A DNA stretch of 10,889 bases from JBHJHK01 sp050330975 (GTDB taxonomy: Bacteria > Pseudomonadota > Gammaproteobacteria > Competibacterales > Competibacteraceae), in the NCBI GenBank assembly GCA_050330975.1, contig JBHJHK010000408.1, forward strand, positions 1 to 10,889. The letters run 5' to 3'. The position numbers and the translations under genes were made by a program. The notes under the pieces are model-generated. The model saw only the letters and a list, made by a program, of their open reading frames with translations. It was not told the DNA's origin and made no database searches. This document shows, one piece after another, positions 1 to 6,223 of the stretch; the first letter of the stretch is position 1, and every line of letters starts with the position of its first letter.

Positions 1-1673
1 GCCGGCGAGTCCGTCAGCAATGCCTCCAAGCGGGCGGCCACGACGGCAAAATTTGCCGGGCGTTCGTCCACCGCCTCGGCCAGGGCGTCTTCTAGGAGTT
101 CCACCAGAGGTGCTGGCACGGCAAAGCGCTGCCAGTCCCGGGCCCGGGGTTTAGCCACGCCCACCAACGCCCGGGCGCAGAGGCCGGCAAAGGCGTAGAC
201 ATCGGAGTGGGGGCCCATGGGGGCAGCGCTGCGCCCCAGCTGCTCGGGAGGGGCGTAGTCCAGGGTCCCCGCTATGCCCGTGGCCAGCACCGAGCGCCCC
301 CGGGTGACGTCGGCCAACCAGCGCTGGTCCAGGGCCAGGCCAAAGTCGATGATGCGACAGAGCCAGGGGGTCTCCCGGGTCTGGACCAGGATATTGCCGG
401 GCTTGAGGTCGCGGTGGAGCACCCCTTGGCCGTGGACCCGGGTCAAGGCCCGGGCCAGGGTCAAAGCCAGGGGCAGGAACTGGGCCGCGGGCAGAGGCCC
501 CTGGCGCTGGAGGAGGGCTTCCAAGCTCTCGCCCTCGAAGTACTCCATCACCAAGTGGGGCCTGGGGCGGCCATGGATGGGCTCGTCGTCGGCGTCGATG
601 AGGCGGATCACCGCCGGGTCGTCCACGGCCATGAGGAGCTGGGCCTCGGCCATGATGTCGTCGATGGAGCGGGCCAGGGCCTCGTCGTAGAGGGTTTTGA
701 TCACCACTGGGCGCGCCAGGCGGCGGTGGGTGGCGAGGAACACCACCCCAAAGCCCCCGGCTCCCAACACCCGTTCCAGCTGGTATTTGCGCAAGGGAAA
801 GGGCTCAACGCGCTCGGGGTCGAGGGCGATGGCCGCTTGCAGATGGGCCGTGGCCCGCTCCCACAACGCTTGTTCCAGGGCGGCGCGGAAGGCGTTGTAC
901 TGGGTTTCGGCCCTGGCCTTGGCGTCGGTCAGGTAACCGTCCACCTCCAGGAAGGTGGCCTCGGCGGCAGCCGGGTCCCCCACCCCCAGGGCCAGCTTGG
1001 CCAGCCCCTCCCCCAAAGTGGGCAACGCCGCTCGCCGGGGCACGGGCAAGTGTCGGTAGCTGGCCAACCACTGGTGCACCTGGCGTTGCTCTCGGGGGTC
1101 GGTCAGAACCCAACTGGCCTGGGGGGACAGGGCCCCCTGGAGTTGGGGCAGCTGGGCCAGCCGGGCTTCCACTTGCTGGAGCAGCGCCAGGGCTTGGTCT
1201 TGGAAGTCTTGCTGTTGACGCCCCAGGGTGGCCATCTCGTTTTGGAGGGACAAACCGATGGTCTTGACCTCGGCCAGGGTCAAGGCCAACTCGTCGAAGC
1301 GGGTTTGGGCCCGCTGCCAGGCGGTGTGGTGTTGGGTGGCAAAGTGTTGGATGGCGGCTTCGACCCCGGCTTCGTCCCGCGCTTGACCCAGGGCTGACAC
1401 CCGGCTGACCAGTTCGCCCAGTTCCTCCTGGACGATGGCCAACAGGGCGTCGAGGCGTTGGGCATCCCCCCTGGCCAGCCGCTCTTCCACCTGGACTTGA
1501 CGATAGTCCCGCCAGGTGGTGCTGGCCATCCCCAGCACTTCGTCCAGCAGCTCGATCAATTCGCGACTGCCGGGGAACACCGCTGGCAACACCTTGTTGA
1601 GGGCATAGCGCAGGGGTTCGCCCAGGTAGCGGTAGCGGTGCAGTAGGGTTTCCAGGCGTTGGTTGAGGGCCAT
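1..1673 (-). CDS. Ser/Thr protein kinase with N-terminal helical domain (3' end outside window)
   Basis: This is a eukaryotic-type (Hanks) protein kinase, expected to phosphorylate Ser/Thr on partner proteins in the cytoplasm. The ATG at 1673-1671 is preceded in frame by TGA two codons upstream, so the protein cannot start earlier; no good Shine-Dalgarno is seen. There are 557 codons in the window and no stop before the left edge. Residues 1-295 are mostly helical and charged, rich in Gln, Glu, Leu and Ala, with a TPR-like stretch at about 258-288. The kinase domain follows: glycine loop GAGGFG (304-309), lysine of VIKT (K326), alpha-C Glu (E343), HRDLKPGN (Asp 422), DFG (Asp 443), and an APPE motif followed by HSDVYAF. 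All catalytic residues are present, so it is probably active. No transmembrane segment is seen in the visible part. The kinase domain lies C-terminal to the extra domain, the reverse of PknB-like receptors. Its position on the same strand as the TssM gene at the other edge may link it to T6SS control (inference). Confident on family, not on role. Confidence 0.93.
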   Translation of the reverse strand, partial: MALNQRLETLLHRYRYLGEPLRYALNKVLPAVFPGSRELIELLDEVLGMASTTWRDYRQVQVEERLARGDAQRLDALLAIVQEELGELVSRVSALGQARDEAGVEAAIQHFATQHHTAWQRAQTRFDELALTLAEVKTIGLSLQNEMATLGRQQQDFQDQALALLQQVEARLAQLPQLQGALSPQASWVLTDPREQRQVHQWLASYRHLPVPRRAALPTLGEGLAKLALGVGDPAAAEATFLEVDGYLTDAKARAETQYNAFRAALEQALWERATAHLQAAIALDPERVEPFPLRKYQLERVLGAGGFGVVFLATHRRLARPVVIKTLYDEALARSIDDIMAEAQLLMAVDDPAVIRLIDADDEPIHGRPRPHLVMEYFEGESLEALLQRQGPLPAAQFLPLALTLARALTRVHGQGVLHRDLKPGNILVQTRETPWLCRIIDFGLALDQRWLADVTRGRSVLATGIAGTLDYAPPEQLGRSAAPMGPHSDVYAFAGLCARALVGVAKPRARDWQRFAVPAPLVELLEDALAEAVDERPANFAVVAARLEALLTDSP

Positions 1674-2096
1674 GGGTCAGGGTCGATCGGCTCAGCTGTG
1701 GAGAGGGTGGCTCATTTCCCAGGGCGTATCATCCGGTGGGGCGGCGACCCTCGAGACCCCGGGGACTCGCGGCCCGTCCCCGGGAGATGCCCCATGCCAG
1801 ATCGGCGCGATGGGACGATACACCCTGGACAAACGCTTGGACGTAGGGCTTGCCCAGGGTAGCGGCGTTGAGTTTGAGGTAGTAGCCGCGATCCACGGGC
1901 AGTGGCTCATCGAACGATCTGGGGAGTTTACCCGCTTCCACGAGCCATTTGACCAGGTGATGCCAACCGAGGTGGTGGTCCGGTTCTCGGCCAACCGGTG
2001 ATGGCCCTTGCCCAGCTGGTTGCCATCGAGAATCCCCCCGCGATGCCCCCAGACCGCGTGGAGGTAGTGCCGCACGCTGGGTGATGAGATCCAGGC
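1674..2096. other. Degenerate intergenic region with unrecognised minus-strand open stretches
   Basis: No intact gene can be supported here. On the minus strand a 146-codon frame (2132-1692) and a second frame ending near 1729 look protein-like in different halves. The upstream half contains HYLHAVWGHRGG and DGNQLGKGHH. In the other frame the downstream half contains HLVKWLVEAGKLP and GYYLKLNAATLGKPY. The switch in apparent coding frame near 1950-1970 would fit one broken gene whose frame has shifted. I do not recognise the family, and a plus-strand frame also spans part of the region. It may be the residue of an insertion or deletion event between the kinase gene and the TRAP operon. Confidence 0.4.
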
Positions 2097-2290
2097 ATGA
2101 CGCTGTGGGGGAAAGCTGAGATCACTCGCCATGCGGAACCACCACGGGCAAACGCCTACAACAGCTACTGCCCCACGCCCAAGTCAAACTCCTCGACCGA
2201 GCCAGTCACTTCGCCATGCTGGATCAGCCCGATGGGTTTTATCAGGCCCTGATCCATTGGCGTTTGGCCGAAGCGTCAGCGGCGAGGTGA
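2097..2290 (+). pseudogene. Remnant of an alpha/beta-hydrolase (C-terminal tail, frameshifted)
   Basis: Two adjacent plus-strand frames together resemble the end of an alpha/beta-hydrolase. From 2097 one frame reads TLWGKAEI, like the strand carrying the acid residue (usually WGxxD). From 2144 the frame one base over reads GKRLQQLLPHAQVKLLDRAS followed by HFAMLDQPDGFYQALIHW and ends at TGA 2288-2290. The HFAMLDQP block matches the usual catalytic-His region (GHxxxxEQP). An in-frame stop at 2117-2119 shows that the second frame cannot extend back. The nucleophile elbow and core are missing, so this is only a fragment of about 60 codons. The same frame stays open after the stop until 2405 with a protein-like stretch (LLEGPWRRHNVAQMREP) that I cannot assign. 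Confidence 0.45.
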
Positions 2291-2405
2291 AGGGCACGAG
2301 CCACCCAACGGCTGAATCTACTGGAGGGCCCCTGGCGCCGCCACAACGTGGCGCAGATGAGAGAACCCAAAGCGCCCGTTGGCCAAAAGATCTCAAAGTC
2401 ACCAT

Positions 2406-2431
2406 AAACATTACCCACAAACATTACCCAC
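2406..2431 (+). repeat. 13-bp perfect tandem repeat upstream of dctP
   Basis: AAACATTACCCAC occurs twice head to tail (2406-2418 and 2419-2431), ending 55 bases before the dctP start codon. It is AT-richer than its surroundings. Direct repeats at this distance could be an operator for a regulator of the TRAP operon, but this is inferred from position only. Confidence 0.6.
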
Positions 2432-2453
2432 CCCTGACTCCGTCGACCATACT
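2424..2453 (+). promoter_or_regulatory. Weak candidate sigma70-like promoter for the TRAP operon
   Basis: TTACCC (2424-2429) and CATACT (2448-2453) are 18 bases apart and lie upstream of the dctP ribosome binding site. Both depart from consensus. The -35-like box falls inside the second copy of the tandem repeat, which would suit repression or activation at that repeat. Low confidence: no other promoter in this stretch stands out. Confidence 0.2.
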
Positions 2454-2475
2454 CAACGGGGTCATCGACCCAAAC

Positions 2476-2480
2476 AGGAG
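2476..2480 (+). promoter_or_regulatory. Ribosome binding site of dctP
   Basis: AGGAG lies 6 bases before ATG 2487. It decides the start: the same frame is open back to 2379, but only the ATG at 2487 has this site and is followed at once by a signal peptide. Confidence 0.85.
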
Positions 2481-2486
2481 ATAAGC

Positions 2487-3500
2487 ATGTTCCACCAACG
2501 CGCAAAGCAGGCCGTTGCAGTCTTAGTCTTGACGGCATTGACCCTGGCCATCACCCCTTTGGCCCTGGCCGACAAGGTCACCATCAACCTGGGCTACGCC
2601 ACGGCCGAGACCAGCTCCTACGGTATTTTAGCCAACAAGTTCAAAGAGCTAGCCGAGGAGTACAGCGATGGCCAGCTGGAGGTCAAAATCCGCTGCTGCG
2701 CCCAGCTCCTCACCGAGGACGAAGCCTTTAAGGCCCTACAGCTGGGCACGGTGGATATGTACATTATTACCGGCAACAACGTCTCCCCCCACTTCCCCCT
2801 GATGGACGCCTTTGTGTTGCCCTATATCTTTCAAAGCAAAGACCACGCCTACGCCGTCCTGGAGGGGGAAGTGGGACAGGCCTTTGCCGACCAGCTCCAG
2901 GCGGCGACCCGGGTCCACCTGCTGACCTACGGCTTTGTGGGCGATCGCGACTTCTACAACGCCCGCAACCCCATCCGCTCCATGGCGGATATGGCGGGGC
3001 TCAAGGTACGGGTGCCCAGGAACCAAGTGATGATCGAAACCTTTCAAGAATTTGGCGCCTCTCCCATTCCCCTCCCCTGGGCCGATACCCCCACCGCCCT
3101 CCAGACCGGTACCGTCGAGGGGGCCGATAATGGCACTTCGTTTATCCAATCCCAGAAGTTCTACGAGATCATGCCCTACTTCTCGGTCCTGGAGCACTTC
3201 ACCTACTTCTCGCCGCTGTTTGCCAGCCCAAGGCTCATGAACCGACTCGACGACGCCCAAGAGGCCGCCGTTCGCCGGGCCGCCCGGGAAGCTGGGGGCC
3301 ACCAAAAACAGCAGATGTCCCAGCAGATCGGCGAGATTCGCAGCTTCCTCACCACCGAGGGTCAGGGGGGCATGACCACCGCCGAGATCGACAAGACCGA
3401 CTTTATCGCCGCCGGCCAGCGGGTCCAGGACCGCTACGCCGCAGAGAAGGGCGACGAGTTTAAGAAGCTGGTCAGCGCCATCCGCGCCGCCGCCCAGTAG
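2487..3500 (+). CDS. dctP: TRAP transporter solute-binding protein, DctP family
   Basis: This is the periplasmic receptor of a tripartite ATP-independent periplasmic (TRAP) transporter. It captures a substrate, usually an organic acid, and delivers it to the DctQM membrane complex. The protein has 337 residues, typical for the family. Residues 1-28 form a Sec signal peptide with a Lys/Arg-containing start, a hydrophobic core and ALA before the likely cut at ALA|DK. Family marks follow: ALQLGTVDMY (83-92), GLKVRVP (171-177), whose Arg 175 corresponds to the conserved carboxylate-binding arginine of DctP proteins, and GTVEGADNG (208-216). The first gene of the operon, it ends one base before dctQ. 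A vicinal Cys pair (C70-C71) replaces the Pro/Gly-containing segment usually found there. The substrate cannot be read from sequence; the DMFase-like gene downstream suggests an amide-containing acid (inference). Confidence 0.95.
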   Translation: MFHQRAKQAVAVLVLTALTLAITPLALADKVTINLGYATAETSSYGILANKFKELAEEYSDGQLEVKIRCCAQLLTEDEAFKALQLGTVDMYIITGNNVSPHFPLMDAFVLPYIFQSKDHAYAVLEGEVGQAFADQLQAATRVHLLTYGFVGDRDFYNARNPIRSMADMAGLKVRVPRNQVMIETFQEFGASPIPLPWADTPTALQTGTVEGADNGTSFIQSQKFYEIMPYFSVLEHFTYFSPLFASPRLMNRLDDAQEAAVRRAAREAGGHQKQQMSQQIGEIRSFLTTEGQGGMTTAEIDKTDFIAAGQRVQDRYAAEKGDEFKKLVSAIRAAAQ

Positions 3501-3501
3501 C

Positions 3502-3999
3502 GTGGCCCTCCACGGCCTGCTCAGCCGCCTCGACCGCCATTTTGAGGAGGTGCTCTGCACCCTCTGCCTGGCGGTGATGGCCAGCAGCGTGATGCTCCAG
3601 GTGGTGCTGCGCTTCTTCTTTGCCTCGGCCACCCCCTGGGCCCAGGAGACCGCCGTCTATGGAATGATCTTTGCCGTCTACTTCGGCGCCTCCTTGGCGG
3701 TGCGGGAACGGGCCCATATCCGCATCACCCTGCTGATCAACGCCCTCCCCCGCCCTCTCCAGGTGTCCTGTGTGGTCCTGGCCGACGCCCTCTGGTTTGG
3801 GTTCATCGTCTTTATGGTGGTCCAAACCAGCCTCTATACTCAATTGCTGTTTGAGGTCACCTACATCACCCCCGGTCTCGGCATTGAGCAGCGCTGGGTC
3901 CAGCTGGTGCTGCCCCTGGCGCTGGTATTGACGTTGTTTCGCCTGCTCCAAGTCTACTGGCAGTGGGGACGCGCGGGCTGGCGAGGGCTGCCCCTGTGA
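3502..3999 (+). CDS. dctQ: TRAP transporter small membrane subunit, DctQ family
   Basis: This is the small integral membrane component that pairs with DctM in sodium-coupled TRAP uptake. The 165 residues carry four hydrophobic segments at about 17-40, 48-66, 88-110 and 128-151, the standard DctQ topology. The WAQE motif after the first helix (about 46-49) matches the conserved W-x-x-E of the family, and the following loop VRERAHIRI resembles the usual charged R-x-x-x-H-I/V-R block. The start is GTG, one base after the dctP stop (TAG 3498-3500). No clear Shine-Dalgarno is seen, so translation probably depends on coupling with dctP. A downstream ATG would remove most of the first helix. It overlaps dctM by 4 bases. 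Confidence 0.92.
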   Translation: MALHGLLSRLDRHFEEVLCTLCLAVMASSVMLQVVLRFFFASATPWAQETAVYGMIFAVYFGASLAVRERAHIRITLLINALPRPLQVSCVVLADALWFGFIVFMVVQTSLYTQLLFEVTYITPGLGIEQRWVQLVLPLALVLTLFRLLQVYWQWGRAGWRGLPL

Positions 4000-5291
4000 A
4001 CGGTCCCCTGGCCATGGCCTTGGTGTTTATCTTTGCCCTGGCCATTGGGGTACCCATCCCCTTTGCCGCCGGCATAGCCACGGTGGTGGGGATTATACTG
4101 GCCGATATCCCCCTGACACTCATGGCCCAGGCGGCCTGGACCGCCTTTGAGCCCTTTCCCCTGGTGACCATTCCCCTGTTTATTCTGGCGGGCCAACTCA
4201 TGGAGCAGGGGGGCATGTCGGAGCGGCTGGTGGCTATCGCCCAGCGCTTGGTGGGGGCCTACAAGGGGGGAATGGGGCTGGTGACGGTGGTGTCGTGCAT
4301 GTTCTTTGCGGCCCTATCGGGCTCGGGCCCGGCCACCACAGCGGCCATTGGCTCCATCACCGTGCCGGCCATGATCCACGAGCGCTACAGCCCGCGCTTC
4401 GCCGGGGCCATTGCAGCCGCCGCCGGAGCCCTGGGCAGTATGATTCCCCCCAGCAACTTGCTGATTATCTATGCCCTAGTCACCGATGAGTCCATCCCCC
4501 GGCTGTTCTTGGCCGGAATACTGCCCGGCATTGCCCTGGGGTTCATGCTCATGGGGGTGACGTTCTTTATCGCCCACCGCAACGACTACGGCGGCTCGGG
4601 AGAGCCCTTTCGCTGGAGACCTCTGTTGGAAGCCCTGTGGGAGGGCAAATGGGCGGTATTTGCCCCGGTACTCATCCTCGGCGGTATCTATACTGGCCTG
4701 TTTACCCCCTCGGAAGCGGCCGCCGTGGCGGTGTTCTACGGGCTGTTTGTGGGGCTTTTTATCTACCGGGGTCTCACCTGGCAAAAACTGTTTGCCGCCT
4801 TTAGATTCACCGCCATCGTCATCGGCACCGTGCTGTTGATCTTGGGCTCCACCAAGGCCTTTGGCCAGTTGGTGACCCTCTACGACATTCCCCAAGGAAT
4901 CCTGGAGCTGTTCCAGGGCCTCCAGGATCGCCCCTGGCTGGTGCTGTTGCTCATCGGGCTGTTCTACATCGTCGTGGGGATGTGGTTGGAGAGCATCCCC
5001 CAGATCATCATCTTTACCGCGGTTTTCTTTCCCCTGGTCACCAGCCTCGGGGTCGATCCGGTGCTGTTTGGCATCTTTACCGTCATGACCTGTGAAATTG
5101 GCTTCCTCACCCCCCCCATCGGGGTCAATCTGTTCGTGGCATCGCGCCTGGCCCGGGTCTCCATTGAACAGATTTCCATCGGGGTGCTTCCGCTGTTGCT
5201 GCCCTACGTGGCCATGATTTTACTGCTGGTGTTTTTCGCCGATTGGGTGACGTGGTTGCCCGATCTCGTCTACGGTGAACGGCTGCCCTGA
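3996..5291 (+). CDS. dctM: TRAP transporter large membrane subunit, DctM family
   Basis: This is the transport channel of the TRAP system, expected to use the sodium gradient to move substrate across the inner membrane. With the GTG start at 3996 the protein has 431 residues and about 12 hydrophobic segments, as expected. Family signatures are clear: AALSGSGPATTAAIG (about 105-119), SMIPPSNLLIIYA (148-160) followed by SIPRLFLAG, GLFTPSEAAAVAVFYG, and near the C-terminus EIGFLTPPIGVNLFVASRL. The frame is open back to 3963, but the GTG at 3996 overlaps the dctQ stop as GTGA, has a GAGGG element 8 bases upstream, and starts just before the first membrane helix. An ATG at 4014 is the other possible start. 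Third gene of the operon; its stop is 2 bases before the DMFase-like gene. Confidence 0.95.
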   Translation: MNGPLAMALVFIFALAIGVPIPFAAGIATVVGIILADIPLTLMAQAAWTAFEPFPLVTIPLFILAGQLMEQGGMSERLVAIAQRLVGAYKGGMGLVTVVSCMFFAALSGSGPATTAAIGSITVPAMIHERYSPRFAGAIAAAAGALGSMIPPSNLLIIYALVTDESIPRLFLAGILPGIALGFMLMGVTFFIAHRNDYGGSGEPFRWRPLLEALWEGKWAVFAPVLILGGIYTGLFTPSEAAAVAVFYGLFVGLFIYRGLTWQKLFAAFRFTAIVIGTVLLILGSTKAFGQLVTLYDIPQGILELFQGLQDRPWLVLLLIGLFYIVVGMWLESIPQIIIFTAVFFPLVTSLGVDPVLFGIFTVMTCEIGFLTPPIGVNLFVASRLARVSIEQISIGVLPLLLPYVAMILLLVFFADWVTWLPDLVYGERLP

Positions 5292-5293
5292 AC

Positions 5294-6121
5294 ATGATCG
5301 ATCGTCAAACCGCCCTGCCCCTGGTGGGCTACAGTGACCGCCTCTCCCTGAGGCCGGGGGAGACCATTGCCTTTAAGGTCTCCTCCACCCTGGATACCCC
5401 CTACACCGCCACCCTACTGCGCTCCATTAGCGCCGACCCCAACCCCGACGGGATGGGGATTGTGGAACAGCCCCTAGACCACGTCTTTCCCCCCCAGACC
5501 CTCAACTCCCGCTACCAGCCCTTTTATCCCGGCTCCTACGCCATCACCGAGCAGAGTCTCACCCTCGACAGTCGTCAGGGCTTTAAAGTGACGGCGGCGG
5601 TGTTCCCCACCCTGGCCAAAGCCACCCCCCAAACGGTCCTCGCCGTGGGGGATTTGGCCCTGGTCATCGACGGCAACGGGGCTTTGGCCCTGGGCCTCGG
5701 CCATGGGGTCTACACCCTGGATCAGCCCCTGGCCTTGGGGCGCTGGTATTGCCTTGAGGCGGACTTCAACCCGGCCGAGGGCACCCTCTGGGTCCGCCAG
5801 ATCCCCCTGGGGGGCACGGCGGTCGCCAAGGCGTTTCCCGCCGCCGACCTGGGCCTGCACCCCCTGTCCGCCCCAGTCACCGTCGCCGCCACCTGGCGCC
5901 ATGGCCTGGCCTGCCAGCACTTCAACGGCAAGATAGAAGCCCCCGCTCTCTATGGCTACGGCACCGATGTCGAAGCCCAGCCCCTGGTTCACTGGGATTT
6001 TAGCGCCGCCATGGCAGCCACCACGGCCCGCGATACGGGGCCCTTGGGCCTCGACCTGACCCTGGTCAATTTCCCCACCCGGGCCGTGACCGGCATCCAC
6101 TGGGACGGCAGCGAGATGTGA
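5294..6121 (+). CDS. DMFase-like protein, N-terminal part (beta-sandwich/LamG-like)
   Basis: This is a 275-residue product if the TGA is read as stop. It starts PLVGYSDRLSLRPGETIAF, matching the opening strands of the DMFase large subunit (G-Y-x-D-R-x-S-x-x-x-GET). Next comes the SADPNPDGMGI segment (about 46-56), typical of the family (G-D-x-N-P-x-G). Residues about 70-240 resemble a concanavalin/LamG-like jelly roll, with HFNGKIEAPALYG (about 210-222) and HWDFSAA before the end. The product stops at GIHWDGSEM, at the seam with the next beta domain. It has no signal peptide, so it is expected in the cytoplasm. By comparison with DMFase, this part carries structure and assembly but none of the iron ligands, so alone it should be inactive. 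Confidence 0.7.
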   Translation: MIDRQTALPLVGYSDRLSLRPGETIAFKVSSTLDTPYTATLLRSISADPNPDGMGIVEQPLDHVFPPQTLNSRYQPFYPGSYAITEQSLTLDSRQGFKVTAAVFPTLAKATPQTVLAVGDLALVIDGNGALALGLGHGVYTLDQPLALGRWYCLEADFNPAEGTLWVRQIPLGGTAVAKAFPAADLGLHPLSAPVTVAATWRHGLACQHFNGKIEAPALYGYGTDVEAQPLVHWDFSAAMAATTARDTGPLGLDLTLVNFPTRAVTGIHWDGSEM

Positions 6122-6154
6122 TGGCGCCACCGCCCCGACCACTACGGCGCCATC
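6119..6154 (+). other. In-frame TGA at the foot of a 9-bp hairpin
   Basis: The stop codon TGA is 6119-6121. Bases 6120-6128 (GATGGCGCC) and 6146-6154 (GGCGCCATC) are perfect reverse complements around a 17-base loop, so the GA of the stop is part of the stem. The codons involved are otherwise fixed by family sequence (W-R-H and Y-G-A-I), which may explain the repeat by chance in GC-rich DNA. No GU-bearing apical loop of the bacterial SECIS type is seen. Confidence 0.6.
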
Positions 6155-6223
6155 TATTTCCACCAAGACGACATTTGCGACTTTGGCTGGGAAACCGACT
6201 TCACCTTTACCGTCCCCGATGAC

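Noticed and set aside
207..1397. 396-codon plus-strand open frame opposite the kinase gene
   Set aside because: Its product is low-complexity Gly/Leu/Gln-rich sequence with no recognisable motif. The minus strand in the same place encodes a complete set of kinase motifs.
2379..2486. N-terminal extension of dctP
   Set aside because: The extra codons lie over the tandem repeat and ribosome binding site, and would bury the signal peptide 36 residues inside the protein.
2736..3632. 298-codon minus-strand open frame opposite dctP
   Set aside because: No family resemblance, and the opposite strand encodes a textbook TRAP binding protein with a ribosome binding site.
3963..3995. Earlier GTG start of dctM
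   Set aside because: It would add 11 charged residues and a 37-base overlap with dctQ; the GTG at 3996 with a 4-base overlap and an upstream GAGGG fits better.
6119..6121. Selenocysteine at the internal TGA
   Set aside because: The DMFase homolog I recall has no Cys at this position, the catalytic residues lie elsewhere, and the following hairpin lacks the apical GU and bulged U of bacterial SECIS elements.
6119..6121. Alternative genetic code reading TGA as an amino acid
   Set aside because: dctQ, dctM and the draG-like gene all end at TGA in the right place for their families, so TGA works as a stop here.
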